This document shows positions 46,288 to 54,908 of a stretch of DNA of 64,000 nt, one piece after another; positions within the stretch are counted from its first letter, which is position 1, and the number at the start of each line of letters is the position of its first letter. Under the pieces are notes generated by a model. That model was not told the origin of the DNA. It saw only the letters and a program-made list of their open reading frames with translations, and did no database searches. The DNA lies in assembly GCF_027923465.1 (NCBI RefSeq), contig NZ_BRLB01000021.1, positions 1-64,000 on the forward strand. The letters are read 5' to 3'. The position numbers and the translations under genes are program-made. Origin of the DNA: Vallitalea longa. GTDB taxonomy: Bacteria; Bacillota; Clostridia; Lachnospirales; Vallitaleaceae.

Positions 46288-46887
46288 ATGGAGAGCATAA
46301 AAGAGTTGATAACTGAGAGTTATAATAGAAATGCTTCATTAAGAAGTGACATAATTCCTGAATGGAAAGCAAAAGAAGTAGATAGATTTTTATCATATTG
46401 TAATAAAAACCATAATAAATTATTGGATCTGGGAGCTGGAGCAGGAACTTTTGCTAAGTATTATACTGACAAGGGATTAGATGTTTTATGTATTGACATA
46501 TCTAAGAGTATGATTGAACTATGCAGGTCAAAGAATCTCAATGCAGAAGTAATGGATTTCTATAATCTGGACATAGAAGATAATCAATTTGACTATGTAT
46601 GGTCAATGAATACATTATTGCATGTTCCCAAAAAAGATATTCGTATAGTTCTTAAGGAAGTTAAAAGGATTCTTAATGATGGTGGTATCTTTTATCTAGG
46701 TATGTATGGAGGTAAATGTGAGGAAGGTATATATGAACAAGATATATATGAACCTAAGCGATTTTTTGCTTCCTATACGAAAGATGAGTTGTTAGATATA
46801 GTTGGTTATTATTTTAAGGTTGAAGAATATAATGAAGTACTACGTAAAGGAGATAGAGATTTCCTATCTTGTATCTTAAGAAAATAA
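46288..46887 (+). CDS. Class I SAM-dependent methyltransferase
   Basis: A 199-residue Rossmann methyltransferase. The SAM-binding motif I is LLDLGAGAGTFAKYYTDKG near residue 43-61, motif II is VLCIDISKSMIELC and motif III/IV is FDYVWSMNTLLHVPKKDI. It resembles UbiE/MenG-like small-molecule methyltransferases. ATG 46288 is preferred over GTG 46282 because GGGAG ends at 46280. The acceptor is unknown. It ends at a bidirectional terminator shared with the convergent regulator gene. Confidence 0.9.
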   Translation: MESIKELITESYNRNASLRSDIIPEWKAKEVDRFLSYCNKNHNKLLDLGAGAGTFAKYYTDKGLDVLCIDISKSMIELCRSKNLNAEVMDFYNLDIEDNQFDYVWSMNTLLHVPKKDIRIVLKEVKRILNDGGIFYLGMYGGKCEEGIYEQDIYEPKRFFASYTKDELLDIVGYYFKVEEYNEVLRKGDRDFLSCILRK

Positions 46888-46904
46888 AATCAGAATCATA
46901 AATA

Positions 46905-46939
46905 AAAAATCATTACTCAGTGAGTAACGATTTTTTTTT
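46905..46939. terminator. Bidirectional terminator between convergent genes
   Basis: AAAAATC, TTACTC (46913-46918), AGT, GAGTAA (46922-46927), GATTTTT form a hairpin with a mismatch in the middle. There is an A run on the left (46904-46909) and a nine-T run on the right (46931-46939). It can serve both the + strand methyltransferase and the - strand regulator. Confidence 0.85.
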
Positions 46940-46944
46940 GACTA

Positions 46945-47718
46945 TTATTCGGCATCAATTAAAGTAGTTAAGGTTTCAGGATATATTTGAATTGGATAAT
47001 GTTTTGTCTCAAGGTCGTTCGTACAGTAATGTTCAAGCTTATCATATTGCTTTTCTGTAATTGTTATCTTTCCGTTGATGACATCAAAATATTTTTGTTC
47101 ACTTAAAATTTTGAGATGCCTATATAAACTGCGAAGATTGATATGTAGAAGATGGCTTATGGTTTTGCGGGTAGTAGTTATCTTATATGGAATATCAGTT
47201 TTATCACAGTTATTATAAATGTAAAGAAGTATGGTGTCATCAATATTGTAAAGTGCACGAATTTCTGCCATATCCATATAATACTGTCCAACATTAGCAA
47301 AATAGCATGTACATATATTGGAAACTATAAGGCTATTTTTCATGGCATGTTGAAATATTCGTACTGGTACTTCTAGATATACGGATTCTTTTGTGGTAAT
47401 TATTGAGGCGGTGTATTTAGGAAGAGCGATAACTAGTTCCAGTAATCCAAAAATATAGGGAGAAACCATAGTATCTGCAACAATACCATTACCAAAAGAA
47501 GAGTAGACCATACATTTACAGCTTCCAACCAATAAAATATAAATTGAATTCACATTAAAGCCTTTGGTTAATATGTATGTATTTGTTTTAACTTTTTTAT
47601 ATTTACATAGGGTTAAATCTTTAGTGGGCTTTATTCCCTCCAAATCAGCATTGGAAATGTCCTTCTTCAAAAATAGTTTTAGCACTTTGCACAGATATTC
47701 GTCATAAAGATTGTACAT
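46945..47718 (-). CDS. Crp/Fnr-family transcriptional regulator
   Basis: A 257-residue two-domain regulator. The N-terminal cyclic-nucleotide-binding-like beta barrel is seen in VNSIYILLVGSCKCMVYSSFGNG and SPYIFGLLELVIALPKYTASII. The standard FGE..L..R(S/T)A phosphate-binding motif is missing, so the ligand is probably not cAMP. There is no Fnr-type N-terminal cysteine set. The C-terminal winged helix contains TTRKTISHLLHINLRSLYRHLKILSEQKYFDV. On the - strand, AAGGAGG lies 8 nt before ATG 47718. It is divergent from the nucleoside operon, which it may control. Confidence 0.85.
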   Translation of the reverse strand: MYNLYDEYLCKVLKLFLKKDISNADLEGIKPTKDLTLCKYKKVKTNTYILTKGFNVNSIYILLVGSCKCMVYSSFGNGIVADTMVSPYIFGLLELVIALPKYTASIITTKESVYLEVPVRIFQHAMKNSLIVSNICTCYFANVGQYYMDMAEIRALYNIDDTILLYIYNNCDKTDIPYKITTTRKTISHLLHINLRSLYRHLKILSEQKYFDVINGKITITEKQYDKLEHYCTNDLETKHYPIQIYPETLTTLIDAE

Positions 47719-47744
47719 AATTATTTCCTCCTTTTTAAATAAGA

Positions 47745-47756
47745 TGACACTTGTCA
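47745..47756. promoter_or_regulatory. Candidate operator for the Crp/Fnr-type regulator
   Basis: TGACACTTGTCA is a 5-2-5 palindrome (TGACA/TGTCA) 27 bp upstream of the regulator start codon, in the 164-bp divergent intergenic region. TATACT and TATAAT (47770-47775) lie just beyond it. Crp/Fnr family sites usually are TGTGA-N6-TCACA-like, so the half-site here would be related but the spacing differs. Confidence 0.4.
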
Positions 47757-47882
47757 CTTGTATACTATGTATAATATGTTAATATAAATATAAAGAAAAA
47801 ACAACCAAATTAACAAAACAATATTATAATTTTGCGTTTTTATTAAAATGTTCAATAAATAATTTTGAATTGGAGTGATGAA

Positions 47883-49922
47883 ATGAATGAAAGTGTTAAA
47901 AAAGGAATTTTGCCTAGAGAACGTGTCATAATGTCGTTGTCACATGATGAAGTAGATAGAGTTCCTCTAGATTTTTGGGCAGTTCAAGAAACATGGGAAA
48001 AATTAATAAAATATTTTGGGACAAATGATAAAGAAAAGATTCTACAGAGATTACATATTGATGTTCGTCAGTTTCAACCAAAATATATTGGAAAACCTAT
48101 TTTGAAAAATGATGATGGAACTTATTTTGATGCAATGGGTGTACATAGGCGAATTATAAAAAATGATTACTGTGAATATGAGGAATATGCAAGTTCCCCT
48201 CTTGGTTATGTTGAAAATATTAATGACTTTGCAAGTTATGATAGATGGCCTGATATAGATAATTATGATTTCATAGGGCTTTCAGATATTATTGGGGATG
48301 CTCATAAAACATATTATATCAAGATGGAAACAGGAGGGATATTTGAATTAGCATGGGCGCTTAGAGGGTATGAACGTTTTATGATGGATATGGTGCTCAA
48401 TCCTGAGATAGCACATTACATTTTAGAAAGAATTACTGATTTTTGGTGTGAATTTGTTGAAAGATCAATGAAAAATGCTGGTAGTAAGATAGATATGGTT
48501 TATACGTATGATGATATTGGAACACAGAATTCTTTATTGATGTCAAAAGAAATGTGGAAAGAATTTCTTGAACCATGTCATAAAAGGCTGAATAAAGTCA
48601 TTCACAAATACAAAAAAACGGTTATGTATCATTCTTGTGGTGCAATATATGATATTATCCATGAGCTTAAAAAATTACCCATAGATGTATTGAATCCTCT
48701 TCAACCTCGTGCAAAAGGTATGGATTTCAATAGAATCAAGAATAATTATGGAAAAGAACTTAGTTTTCACGGAGGTATTGACATTCAAGATACACTTCCA
48801 AACGGAAAAGAAGAGGATGTTCGAGAGGAAGTAAGGAATGCAATTGATATTCTGGGTAAAGATGGTGGATATATACTTACCAGTGCTCATTACATTCAGG
48901 GAGATACGCCTGTAGAAAATATTGTGGCTATGTATGATGAAGCAGTTAATTTCAAGAAAAATAAAAAAGGATATAGAAAAATTATGGGAAAACAAAAAAT
49001 AATTATTGATACAGATTGCGGTTCAGATGATGCGATGGCAATTGCTATGGCTCTGAACGATCCAAATTATGAGATTTTATTTTTTTCAACAGTTGCTGGA
49101 AATGTAGATGTAGATCAGGCTACCTATAATACTTTGATGACCATAGAATATGCTGGAACTTATGAACCACCAGTGTATAGAGGATGTGATACTGCACTAA
49201 TACGTAATATGGTATTTGCCCATGAGACCCATGGCATGGATGGTATGGGTGATATTGGCTTGAAAGTGAAAAATTCAAAACCTACTTCTGGACATGCTGT
49301 AAATAAGATTATAGAGGCACTTGATAAACATGATCCAGGAGAAATTGAAATCATCACATTAGGAACGTTAACTAATATTGCATTAGCTATTCGCCTTGCT
49401 CCTGATACAATGCGTAAAGTAAAACGAATTACAATTATGGGAACTGCTGGACTAGGAGTTGGGAATGTGACTCCAGTTGCAGAATTTAATATATGGCAAG
49501 ATGCAGAGGCTGCCAAAATTGTTAATGATTTTGGAGTTCCGATAATGTATGTGGGATGGGATGCATGTATTGATGAAGCTATGCTGAATGAAGAGGAAAT
49601 TAATCGTATAAGGAATAGTGGTGAACTTGGAAAATTCGTAATTGACTGTAACACTTGTCTAATGGAAATGAATAAGAAGCGTTTTGGAGAATATTGTCTT
49701 GATATGGCTGATCCTTCTGCGATTGCAGCAGCTTTAAATCATGAATGTATAAAAGAATGTGAAAAATATTATTGTGAAGTAGATACTTCATTTGGTCCAA
49801 GTTATGGTGGTGTTTTGGTAGACCAGTATCGTTTTAGTGAAAAAGAACCAAATGCTTATGTATGCAGCAAGTTGAAAGTTGATGTTTATAAAGATTATAT
49901 TTTCAAAACTCTGGGGGCTTAA
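47883..49922 (+). CDS. Fusion: uroporphyrinogen-decarboxylase-fold domain + nucleoside hydrolase
   Basis: A 679-residue two-domain protein. Residues 1-360 belong to the uroporphyrinogen decarboxylase/MtaA-CmuA superfamily: RERVIMSLSHDEVDRVPLDFW, a metal-type H250-x-C252 in MYHSCGAIYDII, FHGGIDIQ and GYILTSAHYIQGDTPVENI. The HemE catalytic N-terminus is absent, so it does not make haem. Residues 368-679 are a ribonucleoside hydrolase: IIIDTDCGSDDAMAI with calcium ligands Asp376, Asp378 and Asp383, then ETHGMDGMGDIG and EFNIWQDAEAA. The join NKKGYRKIMGKQK is in frame without a stop. ATG 47883 follows GGAGTG. It heads the nucleoside operon. Confidence 0.88.
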   Translation: MNESVKKGILPRERVIMSLSHDEVDRVPLDFWAVQETWEKLIKYFGTNDKEKILQRLHIDVRQFQPKYIGKPILKNDDGTYFDAMGVHRRIIKNDYCEYEEYASSPLGYVENINDFASYDRWPDIDNYDFIGLSDIIGDAHKTYYIKMETGGIFELAWALRGYERFMMDMVLNPEIAHYILERITDFWCEFVERSMKNAGSKIDMVYTYDDIGTQNSLLMSKEMWKEFLEPCHKRLNKVIHKYKKTVMYHSCGAIYDIIHELKKLPIDVLNPLQPRAKGMDFNRIKNNYGKELSFHGGIDIQDTLPNGKEEDVREEVRNAIDILGKDGGYILTSAHYIQGDTPVENIVAMYDEAVNFKKNKKGYRKIMGKQKIIIDTDCGSDDAMAIAMALNDPNYEILFFSTVAGNVDVDQATYNTLMTIEYAGTYEPPVYRGCDTALIRNMVFAHETHGMDGMGDIGLKVKNSKPTSGHAVNKIIEALDKHDPGEIEIITLGTLTNIALAIRLAPDTMRKVKRITIMGTAGLGVGNVTPVAEFNIWQDAEAAKIVNDFGVPIMYVGWDACIDEAMLNEEEINRIRNSGELGKFVIDCNTCLMEMNKKRFGEYCLDMADPSAIAAALNHECIKECEKYYCEVDTSFGPSYGGVLVDQYRFSEKEPNAYVCSKLKVDVYKDYIFKTLGA

Positions 49923-49923
49923 T

Positions 49924-50490
49924 ATGAAGCAGAAAATTATTATTGTTAGTCATTGCCTTTTGAATGTTGCTTCAAAAGTTGTAATGTATGAAGAGAAAGA
50001 TATGGAAGCAGAGGAAGATTTAAGAAAACGCTTTATTAAGAAAGCTGTAGATAATGGTATTCAAATTATTCAGATGTCTTGCCCGGAATTCACACTATAC
50101 GGACCAAAAAGATGGGGACATGTAAGCGAGCAATTTGATAATATCTTTTTTAGAAATCATTGTAAGAAAATATTGATTCCTATAATTAATCAAATCTTAG
50201 AATATAAAAATAATCCAGATCGTTTTGAAATATTAGGAATCGTAGGAATTGATGGAAGTCCCAGTTGTGGTGTTGATTATACTTGTACAGGAAAAAGTTG
50301 GTATGGGTGTATAACTGGTAGAGATGATAAAGTAATGGATATTGTTCACGATGTTTCTCTTTGTAAATCAGAAGGAATATTGATCCAGGTTTTGAGAGAA
50401 TCACTAATGGAGTGTGGGTTAACAGATATTCCAATTACCAGTTTATTTGCAGAAGAACCAAATAAATGTTTGGATTTAGTAGACGAATGA
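49924..50490 (+). CDS. TudS-related (DUF523-like) putative desulfidase
   Basis: A 188-residue protein resembling DUF523/TudS. TudS is a [4Fe-4S] enzyme that converts 2-thiouracil to uracil. The three family cysteine positions appear as Cys11 (VSHCLLN), Cys53 (MSCPEFTLYGPKRWG) and Cys115 (GIDGSPSCGVDYTC); Cys121 and Cys129 are extra. The usual second cysteine of the N-terminal motif (CRYDG) is replaced by ASKVV. I recall NCBI naming a TudS-related desulfidase family after C. difficile CD3072, but could not check. ATG 49924 follows the preceding stop by 1 nt, so it is coupled. Confidence 0.75.
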   Translation: MKQKIIIVSHCLLNVASKVVMYEEKDMEAEEDLRKRFIKKAVDNGIQIIQMSCPEFTLYGPKRWGHVSEQFDNIFFRNHCKKILIPIINQILEYKNNPDRFEILGIVGIDGSPSCGVDYTCTGKSWYGCITGRDDKVMDIVHDVSLCKSEGILIQVLRESLMECGLTDIPITSLFAEEPNKCLDLVDE

Positions 50491-50531
50491 TTAAGTAAAG
50501 AATAACAATTATTAAACTAGGAGGAAAGAAA

Positions 50532-51146
50532 ATGGCAAAAGAAAAGAAGTATTCTATTAAAACGGATTTTTCAATGATGGCACTGTTAATTATTCCTATT
50601 GCTGTAGCGGTTAATTTTGTAGGAGGGCAACTGGCTTCATTACTGAAATTACCAATGTATCTTGATACGATAGGAACAATTTTTGCAGCTATGCTTTGTG
50701 GACCATGGGTAGGAGCTGCAACTGGTTTACTAACAAATGTATTAACAGGTATAGCAAATCCAGTTAACTTTGCATTTATTCCTGTTAGTGTTGTATTAGG
50801 TCTAGTTACTGGATATCTATCAAGAAAAAATATGTTCAATGTTTGGTGGAAATGGTTGATTTCTATGATAATAATGGGATTAGTTTCCATAATAGTAGCT
50901 GCACCAATTGTTGTGTACGTATTCGGTGGCATTACAGGTGGTGGAACTTCCATTATTACAGCAACAGCTATGGCAGCTGGCGCAAATATTTGGGCAGCAG
51001 TTTTTGGTACTGAAGGTATATTTACAGTATTGGATAGAATAATTTCTTATTTCATTAGTTATGCAGTGATGAAAGTTATTCCAGAAAGAATACTTGTAAA
51101 ATTAAGTTGTGGTGAAAATTTTATTAACAAAAATATATCAAAATAA
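50532..51146 (+). CDS. ECF transporter S component
   Basis: The 204-residue substrate-binding membrane subunit of an energy-coupling-factor transporter, with about six helices. Segments such as FVGGQLASLLKLPMYLDTIGTIFAAMLCGPWVGAATGLLTNVLTGIANP and FIPVSVVLGLVTGYLSRK match S components. The substrate is not determined by sequence alone. The operon context, with a nucleoside hydrolase and a phosphorylase, points to a nucleoside or base. AGGAGGAAAG precedes the ATG. Dedicated T and ATPase genes follow, so this is a group I-like, self-contained ECF system. Confidence 0.88.
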   Translation: MAKEKKYSIKTDFSMMALLIIPIAVAVNFVGGQLASLLKLPMYLDTIGTIFAAMLCGPWVGAATGLLTNVLTGIANPVNFAFIPVSVVLGLVTGYLSRKNMFNVWWKWLISMIIMGLVSIIVAAPIVVYVFGGITGGGTSIITATAMAAGANIWAAVFGTEGIFTVLDRIISYFISYAVMKVIPERILVKLSCGENFINKNISK

Positions 51147-51161
51147 TAAGAGGTTGTTAAT

Positions 51162-51953
51162 ATGTGGAAAGAGAAACTAAAAGTTAAGAAAGATAATAAA
51201 ATAGCAGCGTTACATCCATCTTCTAAGTTTTTGATTGTATGTCTATATATTTTGTGTGTAATAATTATCGGAACCATAAAAGTTGATACATATTCTATAT
51301 TTCTGATTCCTTGGTTTCTGGTTGTTCCTATATTATGTTTGGCAAGTGGCGTATGGAAAGAATTTAGAAAAGCTATAAAGGCGGTATTATTCATAGCTGC
51401 GCTTATCTTTATTGTACAGAGTTTATTTATACCTAGTGAAATTATTGTATGGCGATGGAAATTCATAAAAGTATATAAAGCAGGACTTGCAAGTGGTATA
51501 GCATTATCATTTTCAATTCTTACTATAGCTGGTATTTTTATTTGGTATTTTAAGACGACTGAGAATAAAGAAATATCTAGAGTATTAGAAAATTCTGGTC
51601 TGAATTATAAAATTTGTTATGTTTTTATTAGTTCTCTACAAATGGTAAAAGTTTTGGGAAATAGTAGTAAAACTATTATGAATGCACAAAAGGCAAGAGG
51701 TGTGGAAACGGAAGGAAATATAATTGTAAGGAGCAAAGCATTCTTTCCATCCATGGTTCCCCTTATTCTTGGAGCAATTACCAATACTGAAGAACGAGTT
51801 TTGACTTTGGAATCAAAAGGATTTGATGTTAATGGTCCCAAGACACATTTGTTTGAAGTTGTTAAATCTGGAAATGAAAAATTAGCTGATGGTATTGCTA
51901 TTATGATTACTGTAGCAATTTTAATATGGAGGATCTTATTATGGACACTGTAA
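51162..51953 (+). CDS. ecfT: ECF transporter transmembrane (T) component
   Basis: A 263-residue EcfT/CbiQ-like membrane subunit. Membrane helices occupy the N-terminal and middle parts (FLIVCLYILCVIIIGTI, AIKAVLFIAALIFIVQSL, IALSFSILTIAGIFIWYF). The coupling helices carry the two motifs that contact the ATPases: ARG in NAQKARGVETEG and a variant SKG in LESKGFDVNG. A last hydrophobic helix ends the protein. It starts 15 bp after the S component and overlaps the first ATPase gene by 13 bp. Confidence 0.92.
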   Translation: MWKEKLKVKKDNKIAALHPSSKFLIVCLYILCVIIIGTIKVDTYSIFLIPWFLVVPILCLASGVWKEFRKAIKAVLFIAALIFIVQSLFIPSEIIVWRWKFIKVYKAGLASGIALSFSILTIAGIFIWYFKTTENKEISRVLENSGLNYKICYVFISSLQMVKVLGNSSKTIMNAQKARGVETEGNIIVRSKAFFPSMVPLILGAITNTEERVLTLESKGFDVNGPKTHLFEVVKSGNEKLADGIAIMITVAILIWRILLWTL

Positions 51954-52801
51954 TAGAATTTGAAAATGTAACTTATAATTATCCTCTGACAGATAAACCA
52001 ACAGTTAAAAACTTAAACTGTAAATTGGAAAAAGGTAAATTTTATGGAGTTATTGGAGAGAATGGTTCCGGAAAAACTACATTTTGCTTATTAATCAGAG
52101 GATTCGCTCCTAGTTTCTATCAAGGGGAACTAAAAGGTGAAGTATTGATAAATGGTAAACCTACCGTTGAATATAAAACAGGTGAACTGTCTCTAAAGAT
52201 TGGATATGTATTTCAAAATCCCTTTAATCAGATTAGTGGTGTTAAAGAAACTGTTTTTGAGGAAATAGCTTTTGGTCTTGAGAATTTTGGTATTCCTGTG
52301 GATGAAATAGAAAAAAGAGTTATTGAAGTAATGGAATCTACCAAAATAAGTCATATAGCTGAGAAAAATCCATTTGAACTATCAGGAGGACAACAACAGA
52401 GAGTAGCTCTTGCATCTGTACTGGTTTTGAAACCGGATATTCTTGTTATAGATGAACCTACTTCTCAACTAGACCCAGAAGGTACGGAAAGCGTATTTGA
52501 GATAATCGCTAAGTTAAAGGAAAGTAAGAAAACGGTAATATTAGTTGAGCATAAGATAGACTTAATTGCAGAATATGCTGATGAAATTATTGTTCTAGAA
52601 AAAGGAGAAATGATAAGATTTGGTGATAAACAAGAAATTTTGAGTGATATTTCTTTGATAGAACATGGAGTACAGCTTCCTCAAATGGCTATTCTTGGTA
52701 ATGAATTGATGAAACAGGGCATCCCTCTGGATTATATCCCAGTAACAGAAAAACAAGCAGAAAAAGTAATTGGAAAAGTTACCCTAAAGGAGGAGAAATG
52801 A
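51941..52801 (+). CDS. ECF transporter ATPase A1 (canonical)
   Basis: A 286-residue EcfA-type ATPase. Walker A is GENGSGKTT near residue 44-52, the Q-loop is VFQNPFNQISG, the signature is ELSGGQQQRVALASVL and Walker B is ILVIDEPTSQLDP, followed by the switch His in LVEHKID. ATG 51941 follows GGAGG at 51928-51932; an earlier ATG at 51926 overlaps the ribosome binding site. It overlaps ecfT and lies 1 nt before the second ATPase. All motifs are intact, in contrast with its partner. Confidence 0.93.
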   Translation: MDTVIEFENVTYNYPLTDKPTVKNLNCKLEKGKFYGVIGENGSGKTTFCLLIRGFAPSFYQGELKGEVLINGKPTVEYKTGELSLKIGYVFQNPFNQISGVKETVFEEIAFGLENFGIPVDEIEKRVIEVMESTKISHIAEKNPFELSGGQQQRVALASVLVLKPDILVIDEPTSQLDPEGTESVFEIIAKLKESKKTVILVEHKIDLIAEYADEIIVLEKGEMIRFGDKQEILSDISLIEHGVQLPQMAILGNELMKQGIPLDYIPVTEKQAEKVIGKVTLKEEK

Positions 52802-52802
52802 A

Positions 52803-53618
52803 ATGTCATATATTTCTCTAGGCAATGTTACCTTTGCATATCCCAATGGATTCGTTGCAGTTGATGAAGCAAATATAAATATCAATAAAAATGAAAATGT
52901 TGCAATTATCGGTCAAAATGGTGCGGGAAAAACTACTACCGTAAAGATGTTTAACGGTCTATTAAAACCTACTAAGGGTGATGTTTTAATTGGAGATATG
53001 AATACAAAAGATTATACGACAGCGCAAATATCAAGAAAGGTTGGATATGTTTTTCAAAATCCAGATGATCAGATTTTTCATTCAACTGTATATGATGAGG
53101 TAGTATTTGGACCTAGGATGATGAAAATAGAGAAAGAAAAATTAACTGAGATAGTGGACTATGCATTAGATATAACTGGATTGAGTGAAGTAAGTAAGGA
53201 AAACCCTTATAATCTTCCATTATCTATAAGAAAATTTGTTACTATTGCAGCCGTTATCGCTATGGATACTGAGGTCATGATTTTTGATGAACCAACTGCA
53301 GGTCAAGATCTTGTAGGTAATAAACGCTTAGCAAGTATTTTGAAAGAATTACATAAAAAAGGTAAAACCGTGATAACAATTTCTCATGATATGGAGTTCG
53401 TTACAAATAATTTTAATCGAATAATTGTAATGGCAAATAAAAAAGTAGTCAAAACCGGTACTCCAAAAGAGATATTCTGGGATTTTGAAACAATGGATAA
53501 AGCCATGTTGAAGCAAACTTATGTATCACAGTTATGTAGAAAATTGAAAATCGGAAACAATGTTATTTCCATAGAAGAAGCAGTAGAAAGCATAAAAGAA
53601 ATATATGATAGAGGTTAA
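52803..53618 (+). CDS. ECF transporter ATPase A2 with degenerate signature
   Basis: A 271-residue EcfA-type ATPase. Walker A GQNGAGKT (37-44), the Q-loop VFQNPDDQIFHSTVYDEVVFGP, Walker B VMIFDEPTAGQD and the switch His in ISHDMEF are intact. The ABC signature expected to read LSGGQ near residue 140 is NLPLSIRKFVTIAAVI. In an EcfA1/A2 heterodimer this would make one of the two ATP sites degenerate. AAGGAGGAG precedes the ATG. The MFS gene starts within 8 bp of its stop. Confidence 0.9.
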   Translation: MSYISLGNVTFAYPNGFVAVDEANININKNENVAIIGQNGAGKTTTVKMFNGLLKPTKGDVLIGDMNTKDYTTAQISRKVGYVFQNPDDQIFHSTVYDEVVFGPRMMKIEKEKLTEIVDYALDITGLSEVSKENPYNLPLSIRKFVTIAAVIAMDTEVMIFDEPTAGQDLVGNKRLASILKELHKKGKTVITISHDMEFVTNNFNRIIVMANKKVVKTGTPKEIFWDFETMDKAMLKQTYVSQLCRKLKIGNNVISIEEAVESIKEIYDRG

Positions 53619-53625
53619 TACTAAA

Positions 53626-54828
53626 ATGAAAAAACAACGTATAATTGCAGCAATTACTGTTTTTGCCATGTATCTGTTAACAGGTGCTACTTGTGTTGTG
53701 ATTGGTAGTAGCATCCCATCTTTAATGCAGCAGTATAGTAAAAGCCTATCAGCGATTTCTGTATTAGCATCAGCCTTTGCTATAGGAAGGGTGGCTACTG
53801 TATTTATAGTTGGAGCATTTACAGAAAAATTCGGGGCAAAACTTACATTAACGATTGGGGTAATAAATTTTATATTGTTCCTTTTTGGAGCAATGATAAC
53901 AACAAATTATTTTGTCGCTTTAGTCTTGTCAGCTTTGGCAGGTGTGGGTATGAGTACACAGGATACCTGCTGTGCGATTATTTTAAAACAGACGTTTCCA
54001 GAAAGTTATAGTAGTTCCTTGAGTGCAGGACAGGCTTTTTTCAGTATCGGGTGTTTCATATCACCATTACTAATGGGAATTGCACTAGCTCAAGAATTGA
54101 ATTTTAAAATAGTTTATTTTATAATTGGGATAATTGGGATACTCATGCTGATTTTGATACCCTTCTTAAAATTACCTCAGGATAAAAAGGTAACGAGTTC
54201 ACAACAGTTTAATATTCGTTGCTTCAATCTAAAGAAGAATAAGTGGAAATATATCTGTTTCGGTATAATGTGTTTCACATATTTTGGAACTACTAATACC
54301 ATTCATACATATACTTCAACTTTTGTACAAAGTTTTGGTATAGATGAAAGTATTTCCGTGTCAGTATTAACGGTTTATAGTGTAGGATGTATGATTGGCT
54401 CTTTTGCATTTATTCCTATATTAAAAAAAGTGAGTGAAACAAAAATTCTATGGATCAATATGTTATTAACATTCATTTGTTTGGTGGTAGCTGCTATATA
54501 TCATATTCCGACTGTATTTTTTATAACATATTTTATTGCTGGCTTTTTTTGCGGGGTATTATTTTCATTGCTCATATCAATATCAGTCAGCTTGAATCCT
54601 CTCCATGCTGGAATGGCAGCTGCAGCTGTAGGATTTGTCGGAGGAGGAGCAGATATTTTATCTCCATTAATAACAGGATTCATTATTAGAGTTACTAGTG
54701 TAAAGTCAATATTTTATTATTGTACTGTTATGTGTATTATTTGTGTGATATCTTCGTTCTTATATAGAATAAAATACAAAAGAAACCCAAATACAAAAGA
54801 GCCTTTAGAAATTTTGGAATGTAATTAA
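53626..54828 (+). CDS. Major facilitator superfamily transporter
   Basis: A 400-residue MFS permease with twelve predicted helices. VFIVGAFTEKFGAKLTLTIGV contains the loop 2-3 motif, and the cytoplasmic central loop (PQDKKVTSSQQFNIRCFNLKKNKWKY) divides the halves. ATG 53626 is chosen because GAGG at 53611-53614 precedes it; an earlier ATG at 53605 lies in the previous gene. In this operon it is likely to import a related nucleoside/base or export the released base. Sequence alone does not decide between these. Confidence 0.87.
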   Translation: MKKQRIIAAITVFAMYLLTGATCVVIGSSIPSLMQQYSKSLSAISVLASAFAIGRVATVFIVGAFTEKFGAKLTLTIGVINFILFLFGAMITTNYFVALVLSALAGVGMSTQDTCCAIILKQTFPESYSSSLSAGQAFFSIGCFISPLLMGIALAQELNFKIVYFIIGIIGILMLILIPFLKLPQDKKVTSSQQFNIRCFNLKKNKWKYICFGIMCFTYFGTTNTIHTYTSTFVQSFGIDESISVSVLTVYSVGCMIGSFAFIPILKKVSETKILWINMLLTFICLVVAAIYHIPTVFFITYFIAGFFCGVLFSLLISISVSLNPLHAGMAAAAVGFVGGGADILSPLITGFIIRVTSVKSIFYYCTVMCIICVISSFLYRIKYKRNPNTKEPLEILECN

Positions 54829-54908
54829 TTCTTATTAAAGGAAAATGATAATTTTTAAAAAAGTATTGTGTGTATAGACGATAGTCAATAAGAAATGAGG
54901 TAGGTATT

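Noticed and set aside
47883-48960. Haem pathway uroporphyrinogen decarboxylase (HemE)
   Set aside because: The HemE substrate-binding N-terminal motif is missing, an H-x-C metal-type motif is present, and no haem genes are nearby.
49160-49654. 164-codon open frame on the - strand inside the nucleoside hydrolase domain
   Set aside because: The + strand frame carries catalytic motifs throughout; the opposite frame has no family features or ribosome binding site.
50435-50953. 172-codon open frame on the - strand across the ECF S component
   Set aside because: The S component on the + strand has proper start signals and membrane topology; the opposite frame is hydrophobic only as a mirror of it.
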